This document shows positions 9,361-18,355 of a stretch of DNA of 57,009 bases, piece after piece. Origin of the DNA: Candidatus Paceibacterota bacterium (GTDB taxonomy: Bacteria > Verrucomicrobiota > Verrucomicrobiia > Limisphaerales > UBA8199); contig DAOTCE010000032.1 in assembly GCA_035452965.1 (NCBI GenBank), forward strand, positions 1 to 57,009, in the 5' to 3' direction. Below the pieces are notes generated by a model. It was given only the letters and a program-made list of their open reading frames with translations. It ran no database searches and was not told where the DNA came from. Positions within the stretch are counted from its first letter, which is position 1, and every line of letters starts with the position of its first letter. Made by a program: the position numbers and the translations under genes.

Positions 9361-10920
9361 TCAGAAGGTCTGGTCTTTCACCATCTGTACCGCTGTACAG
9401 TTAATCACGCCAAGGATCAGTTGTGGGTAGATGCCCAGCACGAACATCAACGCGATGGCCGGAACCAGGGCGATTCGCTCCCGCAGTGTCAGGTCGGGCA
9501 TTGTTGACCACCGCGCATTCAGCGGGCCATAAAACACGCGCTCCAGCAGTGTCAGGAGAAAGATCGCTGTGAGCAGCAGGCCGACGGCCGACAGAGACGT
9601 CGCCCAGGTAACCAGCGGGAACGCCCCCTTAAAGATGAGAAACTCGCCGATAAAGTTGTTCAGGCCTGGCAGCCCCAGGGACGCAAACGAAGCGATGCCC
9701 ATCAACCCGCAGAATACAGGCGCAATTCGGCGCAAGCCACCAAAGTCGTCCACCCCCCGGAGGCCTCCGCTTCGTTGTTCAAGCATTCCAATGAACCAGA
9801 ACAGGGTCGCAGCGGTCAGGCCATGATTGAACATCTGCAGCAGCACTCCGTTTAGGGCGGAGGTCTTTGCCGCAGCCGCCGCCGTGTCAACGCCGGTAAA
9901 CCTGGCAACGGCAAATATGCCCAGCAGGCAGTAACCCAGGTGATTGATCGAGGAGTACGCCAGCATCTGCTTGAGGTCCCGCTGCACAAAGGCCGCGCTG
10001 GCGGAGAAGACAATCGTAATCACGGCTAGCCACAGCAGCGGCGTTACAACCCAGCGCATCTGTTCGGGGAAGATCGGCAACAGAATGCGCAAGAAGCCAT
10101 AGACGCCCATCTTGGACATCACCCCGGTCAAGAGCATCGTGGTGCCAGTCGGCGCTTCTGCATACGCCGGGGGCAGCCAGGTATGAAACGGGATCAGCGG
10201 CACCTTGACCGCAAAACCCACGAACGCCGCGGTGAAGATGATTAGTGTCGGTGACAGGGTGTTCAGCCACGTCCAACCGAGCTTGTCCGACAATGCCGAA
10301 GTCAAAGCCCCGTTCCGGCCCATGTCGGCCAACTCGATGAAGTCAAACTTGCCCGTGGCCAGGAAGATTGCCAGGAATGCGAGCAGCAGGGCAACGCTGC
10401 CGGCCATGGTGTAAACGAGGAACTGAGTTGCGGCCTTGGCGCACCTCGGCCCGCCCCAGAGCTTGATGAGGAAGAACGCCGGTATCAGGCTCAGTTCCCA
10501 GTAGATAAACCAATGAAAGAAGTTCAGCGCGGTGAAGGTGCCGAACAGACCGCCTTGCAGGAACAGTACCAGACCGAAATAAAGGGATGCGCGCTCCATG
10601 ATTCGCCACGAAGCCAGCATGGCCATTGGTACCGCGATGGCGGAGAGCATTACCATCAGCAACCCGAGTCCATCCACCCCAACACGATAATCCACTCCGA
10701 GCATGGGAATCCATGGGTATGGCCCCTCCTCAAATTGCAGGTTGCCAGAGCCCGGGTTGAATTGGTGCCAGAGAATCAAGGCCAGCAACAGCACCCCGAG
10801 GCTGAACCCCATCGCGACCCAGCGAGCGAGCCGGTTCCACTCCTTCCCGAGACCAAGGACCACGAAGCCCCCGAGGAGCGGCACGAATGTCACCAAGGTG
10901 AGAAGAGGAATCCCGTTCAC
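9361..10920 (-). CDS. nuoM: NADH-quinone oxidoreductase subunit M, first copy
   Basis: Canonical proton-pumping NuoM. I start it at the GTG of 10920, whose GTGA overlaps the nuoL stop and suggests translational coupling. This gives 519 residues beginning (V/M)NGIPLLTLVTF; the longer open frame upstream runs inside nuoL and looks non-coding. Numbered from that start, the conserved pump residues are Glu142 (YWELSLIP), Lys239 (AVKVPLIPFHTW), Lys270 (MSKMGVYG) and Glu426 (NFIGEFLIF). It is followed after 2 bp by the second nuoM. Confidence 0.95.
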   Translation of the reverse strand: MNGIPLLTLVTFVPLLGGFVVLGLGKEWNRLARWVAMGFSLGVLLLALILWHQFNPGSGNLQFEEGPYPWIPMLGVDYRVGVDGLGLLMVMLSAIAVPMAMLASWRIMERASLYFGLVLFLQGGLFGTFTALNFFHWFIYWELSLIPAFFLIKLWGGPRCAKAATQFLVYTMAGSVALLLAFLAIFLATGKFDFIELADMGRNGALTSALSDKLGWTWLNTLSPTLIIFTAAFVGFAVKVPLIPFHTWLPPAYAEAPTGTTMLLTGVMSKMGVYGFLRILLPIFPEQMRWVVTPLLWLAVITIVFSASAAFVQRDLKQMLAYSSINHLGYCLLGIFAVARFTGVDTAAAAAKTSALNGVLLQMFNHGLTAATLFWFIGMLEQRSGGLRGVDDFGGLRRIAPVFCGLMGIASFASLGLPGLNNFIGEFLIFKGAFPLVTWATSLSAVGLLLTAIFLLTLLERVFYGPLNARWSTMPDLTLRERIALVPAIALMFVLGIYPQLILGVINCTAVQMVKDQTF

Positions 10921-13049
10921 GGCCGACGGCACCCCCAGATGAGAAACAGCACAAACACGGTCAGCGCCACCGCGATCAGGCGCAGATACCTCTGAACTTG
11001 TCCGCATTGCACGCGGGACATAAGTGCGCCGCCATTCGTCAAACGACGGCAGCTTTCGTCGAAGCCGGCATTGATGCCGTATTCGTCCAGGACCCGGCTC
11101 ACCCAGGCGAGCCCAACCACCAGCAGCGCGATCATCTGCACCGCACCGTTCCACAGCCAGTAATCCAACCAGTTGCACGCCCTGGCTCCCCAGGCATTGA
11201 AACGGACCACAGAAGCCTCATAAATTTCGTCCACGAAGTACTTCCTGCGCAGCAAGGCGAAGATCTCGGGTTGAAGTCGCTCCAGCGCGTCCGGTTCGTT
11301 TGTAGTCGCGACAGGTTTCCGCCCATACAGCCACCATCCCAAACCAAGGCCGATGAAGACGCCGGCACTTGAGAACACCATCAATCGCAGCACTTCCGGA
11401 TCACACAGTCTTCCGGGTTGGCCCGTCACGCTTTGGCCCGCCAGGAATCCTTGGAACCATGGCCAAGCCGGTGTTCCAATAAAGCCCAGGAAAATTGAAC
11501 CCGCAGCCAACATGATTAACGGAATGGTCATGACCCGCGGACTCTCGTGCACTACTTCGCAGCCGGGCTGAAGAGACCCTGATCTGTTGATCCTTTCGTT
11601 GGCAGTCGCAAAATGCCCCCCCCCGCGTCGGTTGACGCGGGAAGAACCAAAGAAGACGTAGCAGAGCTGCCGGGTCATGTAGAAGGCGGTCAGCAGCGCG
11701 CCAGCCACGCCAAGGTAGAAGGGCCAGTGAGACACGCCCCAAATGTGCGCCGAATGCAAAACCCCGTCCTTGCTCCAGAACCCCGAGAACAAAAGTGGAA
11801 AGCCGCTTAGCGCCAGCATGCCGACGGCGTAGGTGCCGAAGGTCACCGGCATGATTGTGCGCAGTCCACCCATGCGACGAATGTCTTGTTCGTCGTGGCA
11901 GCCGTGGATTACTGAGCCTGCGCCGAGGAACAGCAGTGCCTTGAAGAATGCGTGTGTGACAAGGTGAAACATCCCGACGGCTGCGCCGCCCGTGCCCAGC
12001 CCCAGCATCATGAACCCTAACTGGGAAACCGTGGAATATGCCAGGATGCGTTTAATGTCCGTCTGCGCCACGGCAATGCTGGCGGCGAAGACAGCAGTGA
12101 GCGCCCCCACCCAAGTGACAACCTGCAGCGCCCCCGGCGCGGATGTCGCCCCTTCAGGATGTGCCTCCATCAGCGGATACACCCTCGCGACCAGAAACAC
12201 CCCGGCGGCAACCATCGTCGCGGCGTGGATAAGCGCACTCACAGGTGTCGGCCCCTCCATCGCGTCCGGCAGCCACACGTGCAGCGGCACCTGACCCGAC
12301 TTGCCAACCGCGCCACAGAAGATCAGGAGCGAAATGCCGGTCGAAACGGTCATGCCGAGGATCGTGGATTGGGTGACCAACCCGGCATGCGCGGTCTGTT
12401 CGAGGCAGCCCTTACCACCGTCGTAGAAGAGCAGCGTGCCGGTTTCCGCGTAAAGCCACACCATACCTAGCAGAAGGGCGAGATCGCCGACCCGCGTCGT
12501 GATGAATGCCTTCTTTGCCGCCGCTACGGCACTGGGTTTGCGGTACCAAAAACCGATCAGCAGGTAGGACGTCAGCCCGACCAGTTCCCAGCACATGAAC
12601 AGCAGCATCAGGCTGTTGGCGATGACCAGGCCAAGCATTCCGGCGGCAAAAAGAGACAGGAAGCAGAAGAAGCGCGTGAAATTTTCGTCCCCCGCCATGT
12701 AGCCAAGGCTGTAAATGAAGATTAGCAAGCCTACGAAGGAAACCATCACCAGCATGATCGCGCCAAGCGGGTCCAGCACCCAGCCGAGCCGTAGGGCAGT
12801 GTCGCTCATCTGCGGATCTCCAAACTCAAACCAGAAGAAATTGACGGCTAGCCTTACAGGCAAACCCCGGCCGGACTGTTGAACTGCATTGGCCAGCGCA
12901 AGGCAAGAAAGAACCAAAGCGAGAATCATCGCTCCAATCGCCAGAGAGGCCGAGAGTCGGCGCTGCCGTTGCTTGAGCAACACGCTTAGCCCCGCGGCCA
13001 GCAGGGGCAATACCGGAATCAGCCAGAGCTTATGAACAATCCAATCCAT
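10917..13049 (-). CDS. nuoL: NADH-quinone oxidoreductase subunit L, long form
   Basis: Distal antiporter-like pump subunit of complex I that also carries the long lateral helix along the membrane arm. Pump residues are present: MCWELVGL (TM5 Glu), GAVGKSGQVPLHVWLPD (TM7 Lys) and GFWSKDGVL (TM12 Lys). At 710 residues it is about 100 longer than E. coli NuoL (613). Part of the extra length lies in the C-terminal third, after RRKYFVDEIYEASVV, where an added segment containing NWLDYWLWNGAVQMIALLVV precedes the lateral helix end. That fits an arm lengthened to span a second NuoM. It lies 1 bp after nuoK and overlaps nuoM. Confidence 0.95.
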   Translation of the reverse strand: MDWIVHKLWLIPVLPLLAAGLSVLLKQRQRRLSASLAIGAMILALVLSCLALANAVQQSGRGLPVRLAVNFFWFEFGDPQMSDTALRLGWVLDPLGAIMLVMVSFVGLLIFIYSLGYMAGDENFTRFFCFLSLFAAGMLGLVIANSLMLLFMCWELVGLTSYLLIGFWYRKPSAVAAAKKAFITTRVGDLALLLGMVWLYAETGTLLFYDGGKGCLEQTAHAGLVTQSTILGMTVSTGISLLIFCGAVGKSGQVPLHVWLPDAMEGPTPVSALIHAATMVAAGVFLVARVYPLMEAHPEGATSAPGALQVVTWVGALTAVFAASIAVAQTDIKRILAYSTVSQLGFMMLGLGTGGAAVGMFHLVTHAFFKALLFLGAGSVIHGCHDEQDIRRMGGLRTIMPVTFGTYAVGMLALSGFPLLFSGFWSKDGVLHSAHIWGVSHWPFYLGVAGALLTAFYMTRQLCYVFFGSSRVNRRGGGHFATANERINRSGSLQPGCEVVHESPRVMTIPLIMLAAGSIFLGFIGTPAWPWFQGFLAGQSVTGQPGRLCDPEVLRLMVFSSAGVFIGLGLGWWLYGRKPVATTNEPDALERLQPEIFALLRRKYFVDEIYEASVVRFNAWGARACNWLDYWLWNGAVQMIALLVVGLAWVSRVLDEYGINAGFDESCRRLTNGGALMSRVQCGQVQRYLRLIAVALTVFVLFLIWGCRRP

Positions 13050-13050
13050 C

Positions 13051-13362
13051 TCAGCCCTTCATCGAGTCAAACTTGTCCAGATTGGTCGTCCGGTAGTGCC
13101 GATGGATCAAGATGATCAGCGCCAGCCCTACCGCCGATTCGGCGGCCGAGACACCAATTGAGAAGATCACGAACATCACCCCGGTCAATGCCGCCGGATT
13201 GGGGCCATAACGCCAGAAAGCAATGAAGTTGAGGTTCGCCGCGTTCAGCATCAACTCGATGCCAATGAGTACGATGATGGCGTTGCGCCGCGTAAGCGCA
13301 CCCGCCAGGCCCACGGTGAATAGCAAGGCGGACAGCAGCAGGTAGCCCACCAGCGGTGTCAT
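13051..13362 (-). CDS. nuoK: NADH-quinone oxidoreductase subunit K
   Basis: Small three-helix membrane subunit of complex I on the proton path between the quinone site and the pump subunits. The 103-residue length is normal. Both conserved buried glutamates are visible, in LIGIELMLNAANLNF and SAAESAVGLALI. Its start overlaps the nuoJ stop by 4 bp (ATGA), and nuoL follows after 1 bp, so the three genes are tightly coupled. Confidence 0.96.
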   Translation of the reverse strand: MTPLVGYLLLSALLFTVGLAGALTRRNAIIVLIGIELMLNAANLNFIAFWRYGPNPAALTGVMFVIFSIGVSAAESAVGLALIILIHRHYRTTNLDKFDSMKG

Positions 13363-13856
13363 TCGCCCTCCCTATCGCACATGGCGATGATGACCGCGCC
13401 AATCAGCGCGGCGGTCAGCAGCAGACCGACGACTTCCAGCGGCAAGACATATCTCGTCATGAGTTGATCCCCGATTTGACGGACCGTAGATGCGGCAGGT
13501 GGTGAGCCTTCACGGCTCACAGCAGGGCTTGACAGGATCATCGCGCTCATAACGCCGAAGACACCCACCGCTGTGCCAATGCCGAGCACCCAAGTCCCAG
13601 AGAGAATGCTCTGCCGGGGCGGCTCGCTCCCGCGCGTCAACAGGATGGCGAACACGATCAGGATCGCCACTGCGCCGATATATACCAGGACTTGCGCAAA
13701 CCCCACAAATTGGGCGTCCAGCTTCAAGTAGAGTGCCGCCAGGCCCCCGAGCGTCACCATGAACATCAGGGCGCAATGCACCAGCTTGCGCAGGCTCATG
13801 GCAGCAATGGCGCTGCCCAGCGTCACCACGGCGATGATGGCGAATAGCCAGTCCAC
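13359..13856 (-). CDS. nuoJ: NADH-quinone oxidoreductase subunit J
   Basis: Five-helix membrane subunit of complex I, 165 residues. The conserved TM3 segment VLVYIGAVAILIVFAILLT is present; this is the helix that changes between alpha and pi form during the catalytic cycle in known structures. The loop after it is short and variable. The gene is 69 bp downstream of nuoH and overlaps nuoK by 4 bp. Confidence 0.95.
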   Translation of the reverse strand: MDWLFAIIAVVTLGSAIAAMSLRKLVHCALMFMVTLGGLAALYLKLDAQFVGFAQVLVYIGAVAILIVFAILLTRGSEPPRQSILSGTWVLGIGTAVGVFGVMSAMILSSPAVSREGSPPAASTVRQIGDQLMTRYVLPLEVVGLLLTAALIGAVIIAMCDREGE

Positions 13857-13925
13857 TGAGTCAAAGCAGGAAACCCTGAAGCGCCAAACTGATGTAACTC
13901 ATGCAAGCCATATGACGCTCAGCTT

Positions 13926-15089
13926 TCATTCGGCATAACGGTATGTTCGCTTAGCCAGTTGCTTCCTTTCGACCATCGCCCCGCCCAGCAGAAGGCAGGC
14001 CACACATACGAGCAGCGCGCAGACGCTCCATCGGGTGACACCGGTGGACATGAAACGCCATAGCCCGGCGATCAGGATGTTCGCCATTGCCATTGGCAGC
14101 ATGAACTTCCAAGCCAGGCCCATGAGCTGGTCCATGCGCAGACGCGGCAGTGTGCCGCGAACCCAGATGAAGCCGGCAATGAGCCCAAGGAGCTTGGCGA
14201 AGAACCAAACCCAGGACGGGACGCAATCGAGGCCGGGCAGCGGAGCCTGCCAGCCACCCAAGAACAGCGTGATGCCCAGGCCGCTGACAGCAAACAGGCC
14301 CAGGTATTCGCCCAGGAAGAATAATGCAAACTTGAACCCCGAATACTCCGTGTAATAGCCGGCGACGAGCTCGGATTCACCTTCGGGCAGATCGAAGGGC
14401 GAGCGGTTCGATTCGGCTGTCGCGGCGATCATGAACAGAACGAAGCCCGCGAATCCCCACGGTGTCAGCAGATACCAGCGCGGCAGGAGGCCCCAGTATC
14501 CGGCCTGCGCCTCCACGATGCCTACAGTGGACAGCGAGCCGGCGGCCATGATAACCGTCACGGCCGAGAGAATCAGCGGGACTTCATAGCTGATCATCTG
14601 CGCGATGGCGCGCATAGCGCCGAGCAGGGAATACTTGTTGCGGCTCGACCAGCCCGCCATGAACACCGACAGTTCCGTCGCCGCGCCGACGGCAAAGAAG
14701 AACAACACCCCGGCGTCGGCATCCAGGGCAGTCATGTTCCGCCCCATCGGCACGACCGCGAGAGCGAGCAAGACCGGCACCACCAAGACGATCGGCGCGA
14801 GGAAATGGACGACTTTGTCCGCACTCTGCGGGACTACATCCTCCTTCGTGAGGGCTTTGAGCCCGTCGGCGATGGGCTGGAGCAGGCCGCAAGGGCCGAC
14901 TCGATTCGGGCCATAGCGGTTCTGCATGCGCCCGAGACCCTTGCGCTCCAGGAGGGTCGTCAGCGCAGAGAGGGTCGCAAAACCAAGGATAAGCGAGGCG
15001 GCAGAAAGCAGGGCTGAAAGCACGGGCTGGCACTGGCCGGGTGCTAAACCTACCAGCCAGTGCTTCAAGGTGACAAAAATCTGGTCCAT
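13926..15089 (-). CDS. nuoH: NADH-quinone oxidoreductase subunit H
   Basis: Membrane subunit that forms the quinone chamber with NuoB and NuoD. The 387-residue protein has eight or more helices and the family motifs LERKGLGRMQNRYGPNRVGP, the acidic loop PFDLPEGESELVAGYYTEYSG, and FIWVRGTLPRLRMDQLM near the end. It restarts the nuo cluster after an interruption of about 2.7 kb (an esterase, a PEP-CTERM gene and spacers). The 187 bp upstream hold no gene and no clear promoter that I can point to. Confidence 0.96.
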   Translation of the reverse strand: MDQIFVTLKHWLVGLAPGQCQPVLSALLSAASLILGFATLSALTTLLERKGLGRMQNRYGPNRVGPCGLLQPIADGLKALTKEDVVPQSADKVVHFLAPIVLVVPVLLALAVVPMGRNMTALDADAGVLFFFAVGAATELSVFMAGWSSRNKYSLLGAMRAIAQMISYEVPLILSAVTVIMAAGSLSTVGIVEAQAGYWGLLPRWYLLTPWGFAGFVLFMIAATAESNRSPFDLPEGESELVAGYYTEYSGFKFALFFLGEYLGLFAVSGLGITLFLGGWQAPLPGLDCVPSWVWFFAKLLGLIAGFIWVRGTLPRLRMDQLMGLAWKFMLPMAMANILIAGLWRFMSTGVTRWSVCALLVCVACLLLGGAMVERKQLAKRTYRYAE

Positions 15090-15276
15090 CGTTTCAACCT
15101 TCTCAGGCCCCGTCGGTAACTGGTACGGCCCGGCCCGCTCAAGCTTGGGCAGAGCCTAAGCATGGCGCGCCTTTGCCTGCTCCGCAAGTGATTACCCAGC
15201 ATGGAAATCGGCGGATTTGCCCGCGCGATCACGGTTCGAAGCACAGGTCAATGTCTCGCACCGACAACGACCGTGT

Positions 15277-16494
15277 TCAATTGGACGTCGCCTCTTGGTG
15301 CGAGCCAGTGCCGAGAAATTCGTCGTGCTCCGTGCTCACGCGCACGCCGCGCGCATCGGTGACAGACAGGTACCACGCCGCCATCGGCTGCCCCGGCAAC
15401 TGAGCCGTAATGGCGCCGCCCTTTGCTTCGGCTGGAACCGAGTGCCAGCGGCGCCTCTGCCATTCGCCCGTGTCGGCTGTGTAGTGCAGCGCGGCCTTTC
15501 GGAACGGCAAGGTGAAGTCTACCTTTGCGCTCACCCGGTTGCCGTTGGTCTTTATCTGCCCCAAGCGCGGCAAGGGTGCGCCTTCCCGCAACACGCTGTC
15601 CACGAATACATCAACCTCATTGAAGGTCCAGATGTGACCATGCGGCAGGTCGAGCACGACGCTGACGTGGCGAAGCCCGGCAGGCACGAGCCGGTACGAA
15701 GCGCGATAGGAGTCGAGCGGATAGGCAAAGTCGTTGGCGCCATTCAGAAACAAGATGGGGCACTTCACTCCGCTGAGATACTGCGATGGATCGAAGTCGC
15801 GCAGCCAGCGTTCGCGCGCGTCCTTGCTCATCTTCGCCAGCCAGCTTGACTTCCAGGCACTGTTGTCCCCCAGGAATCCACATCCATACACGGGCACAGC
15901 CACCTTGAGCCTGTCATCCAGCCCCGCAACGATGCACGTAAGGTAGCCGCCCCAACTTATGCCGGTGATGCCGATTCGACGATGATCCACCTCCGGCAGC
16001 CCGGTCAGCAACGACACGCCCCGAATCACCGCGCCCACGGCGTGGCAGGTCCACATGTCCTGCGCGTCTTCATCGGCGTAGTTGCGGAACTTCGTGGCAT
16101 CGCTCTGGTCAGGCCCGCCATCGGACATGGGGCCGTCGGGACCGCAGCCCGCCGTATCCATGGCCAGCGCCACAAAGCCGCGTTTTGCCCAATGTTCGGC
16201 CCAGGCTCGGAAGGCCGTGCCGCCCCCGCCGTGGACCAGGACCATCGCGGGAACGGGACCTTGGGCCGAGGCGGGCCGACCCAAGTACGCAAAGACGCGG
16301 GTCGGCTTCCCGCGATAGGGTTCGCCCTGGTAATAAACCTCCTGGACCAACCCGGTCCGCACACCCCATTCCACCACGGGCGCTTGCCGCAGCGCCGCCA
16401 GATTCCACGGGCCGCGCTGGAGCGGGATGGTTCTCACGGAACCACATCCCACGGCCAGCAGCAGAGTCAACAGAACAGGCCAAAGCGGTTTCAT
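15277..16494 (-). CDS. Secreted alpha/beta-hydrolase lipoprotein (acetyl-xylan-esterase/dienelactone-hydrolase type)
   Basis: A 405-residue exported hydrolase. The N-terminus MKPLWPVLLTLLLAVGCG is a lipoprotein signal with the lipobox cysteine at about residue 17. The alpha/beta fold shows the oxyanion region VLVHGGGGT, the nucleophile elbow GISWGG (near residue 180), an acid in NGANDFAYP and the catalytic histidine in LPHGH. A beta-rich C-terminal domain of about 100 residues follows. The layout resembles polysaccharide-deacetylating esterases and dienelactone hydrolases; the substrate is inferred only from the many glycoside hydrolases nearby. With the next gene it splits the nuo cluster, on the same strand. 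Confidence 0.8.
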   Translation of the reverse strand: MKPLWPVLLTLLLAVGCGSVRTIPLQRGPWNLAALRQAPVVEWGVRTGLVQEVYYQGEPYRGKPTRVFAYLGRPASAQGPVPAMVLVHGGGGTAFRAWAEHWAKRGFVALAMDTAGCGPDGPMSDGGPDQSDATKFRNYADEDAQDMWTCHAVGAVIRGVSLLTGLPEVDHRRIGITGISWGGYLTCIVAGLDDRLKVAVPVYGCGFLGDNSAWKSSWLAKMSKDARERWLRDFDPSQYLSGVKCPILFLNGANDFAYPLDSYRASYRLVPAGLRHVSVVLDLPHGHIWTFNEVDVFVDSVLREGAPLPRLGQIKTNGNRVSAKVDFTLPFRKAALHYTADTGEWQRRRWHSVPAEAKGGAITAQLPGQPMAAWYLSVTDARGVRVSTEHDEFLGTGSHQEATSN

Positions 16495-16584
16495 TCCACG
16501 TGCGCCGAACGGGCCACGGGAGTCGCCTCCCGCCGATCCGATTGAAGGATGTGGCTCGGGCGCACTCCAGCTCAGTGCCAGATA

Positions 16585-17250
16585 CTACCGGCGCTTGGAA
16601 CGCCGGTAGAGCGTTGCCATGGCGACACCCGCCAGTGCAAATATCGATGGCTCGGGAACGGTTGCCTGAATCTCCAGGAAGGGCGTTGCATTGCCGAAGG
16701 CGGGCAAGAATGATCCTGAATTGAACAGAGAACCACATCTTCCATATTGCCAACCGCTCCCGACGATATCGTTTCGGCGACCAGCGGTTCCTTCCAGAAT
16801 ACCATTGGAGTGAGCGCTGACCGCGCCTACTACGAGCCAGTATTCGGAGTTTGCGTTAAGCAAGAGCCGGGCAGCAGGGTTGAAAGTGACCTCCAGAATG
16901 CTGGTGGTCAGGTCATCAAAATTGAACGAGCCCAAAGAGGCGAGCTCTGTGGTTGGCGTGTTATTAGCGCCATTAAAAACGTAAGCGCTATACAGGATTG
17001 GACCTCGGTATTGTTCCTCCCAGAGAACAGGACCTCCGAACGACAGTGTGAAGGCGGTGACGTTCCACACCGGCGTGAGACTCCCAGGGAAGAACTGCGC
17101 TGCGAATCGACCACTTGGAGACCCGCTTCCTATGCTCGCGCTGTAGCTATTGGGCTGCTGGAAGTTCGAAAGCAGCGTATCCGCCGAAGCAGTGTTAACG
17201 GCCAACCAAGCGAGCGCGACAAGATGCAGGAGAGTAACGACGCGTCTCAT
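16585..17250 (-). CDS. PEP-CTERM sorted exported protein
   Basis: A secreted protein of about 221 residues from the ATG at 17250 (a GTG at 17280 is possible). The signal peptide is MRRVVTLLHLVALAWLAVNTASA. The body is a beta-rich domain with AAQFFPGS, VTAFTLSFGG and LLLNANSEYWLVVGA, resembling the 'choice-of-anchor' domains of such proteins. The C-terminus is a PEP-CTERM tag: VPEPS, a hydrophobic helix, then YRRSKRR. Such proteins are processed by an exosortase, not seen in this window. It lies between nuoI and nuoH and is preceded by about 540 bp of non-coding DNA containing a phased 11-bp repeat. Confidence 0.85.
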   Translation of the reverse strand: MRRVVTLLHLVALAWLAVNTASADTLLSNFQQPNSYSASIGSGSPSGRFAAQFFPGSLTPVWNVTAFTLSFGGPVLWEEQYRGPILYSAYVFNGANNTPTTELASLGSFNFDDLTTSILEVTFNPAARLLLNANSEYWLVVGAVSAHSNGILEGTAGRRNDIVGSGWQYGRCGSLFNSGSFLPAFGNATPFLEIQATVPEPSIFALAGVAMATLYRRSKRR

Positions 17251-17524
17251 TTGCAGTCCGTGTTTGTATGTTCTCCACACAGGCTAGTGCGCACCGCCTG
17301 GAATACAAGACTTTTCATCAGCCTGAATTCCAAGATTCCAAGCCCAGGCAGGGTGAGAAGTCCTATGCACGCCCCAGCGCTTCTTCAGCCCGGTAAGTTG
17401 GTACCGCAACTTGATCAGGATTGAGGTCTTTTGGCACTTTTCATTGGCTGGGGGAACTTCAGGAAGAGGACGCAACAGGCTCTCGTTGCCTGGCACGCCT
17501 CCGCTCTTCAGGAGATCTACCGAG

Positions 17525-17592
17525 GAACGGTCACTAAACGGCTACTAGACGGCCAGGAGACGGCCAGCACCTGACCAAGGGACGGTCATCTG
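17525..17592. repeat. Phased 11-bp direct repeat
   Basis: The motif ACGG followed mostly by (T/C)(C/T)A recurs at 17527, 17538, 17549, 17560 and 17582, always in steps of 11; the step at 17571 is degenerate (CTGACC). About six units thus fall on the same face of the helix. The array lies in the 538-bp non-coding stretch between nuoI and the PEP-CTERM gene, about 275 bp upstream of the latter's start. I see no gene, tRNA or clear terminator in the rest of 17251-17788. It could be a multi-site protein-binding region or just a degenerate tandem repeat. Confidence 0.6.
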
Positions 17593-17788
17593 GTTGGATT
17601 AGAGTGGCTGGGTAGGGCATGTACTGGGTGCCCACCCTCCCAGGGTTTCGAGACTTCCGACGAGGTCAAGTCGGACTCAACCCTTTTTTGACGCCCAGGT
17701 GAGCCATTTTGGCACACTTGGTCTTGCCGCACGAGCATCACCTGAAATCAGTTACAGCTATCCCCCGCCTAACCGGGCTCCAACCGCC

Positions 17789-18355
17789 TTAAGCGGGCTT
17801 GGGAGTGGGGGCGGCCTTGGCTTTGGCCTTGTCCGCGCTCAGGTGGGCATCCACCTCGGCGGCTTCGGTGGGGTGAATCTGGTGGTAGTATTGGTTTGGC
17901 TTGGCCAATTGCTGCTTCCGCAGCAGGAGCGTGCCAAACCGGTCACCAGTGCTAAGCTCATACTGGACGTCCATTTTGATGGCGTCGAACGGACAGACTT
18001 CGACGCAGATCTGGCAGCTCATGCATACCGAGATGTCAATGTCGAAGACCCTCGGTTGGAACTGGAGCTTGCCGGCGGCATCGGGTTTGCGGACGGTGTC
18101 TTTGACGATGTAGATGCACTGTGGCGGACACTCCTTCTCGCAAATCAGGCAGGCCACGCAGCGCAAGCCCTTTTGCCAGTCGTCGCCGTCGTAGACGAGG
18201 ACAGGGAAGCTGCGAGCCGCTTCCGTTTGAGGCAAGCGCTCCTCGGGATATTGCACCGTGATGAGCCGGTCTTTCTTGACGTAGCTGCCGAAGAAGTTTC
18301 TGGCCGTCTCCGCCAGCCCTTTGAAGATTCCCTGGCCCAGCAAGGGAGCACTCAC
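17789..18355 (-). CDS. nuoI: NADH-quinone oxidoreductase subunit I (2x 4Fe-4S)
   Basis: Peripheral-arm ferredoxin subunit carrying clusters N6a and N6b, passing electrons to NuoB. Both binding motifs are intact: CVACLICEKECP and CMSCQICVEVCP, with the FDIDIS strand between them. The 188-residue length is normal; the C-terminal 15 residues are an Ala/Lys/Pro-rich tail (KAKAAPTPKPA) without family equivalent. Its start overlaps nuoD by 4 bp. It directly follows nuoD because nuoE, nuoF and nuoG are absent here. Confidence 0.96.
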   Translation of the reverse strand: MSAPLLGQGIFKGLAETARNFFGSYVKKDRLITVQYPEERLPQTEAARSFPVLVYDGDDWQKGLRCVACLICEKECPPQCIYIVKDTVRKPDAAGKLQFQPRVFDIDISVCMSCQICVEVCPFDAIKMDVQYELSTGDRFGTLLLRKQQLAKPNQYYHQIHPTEAAEVDAHLSADKAKAKAAPTPKPA

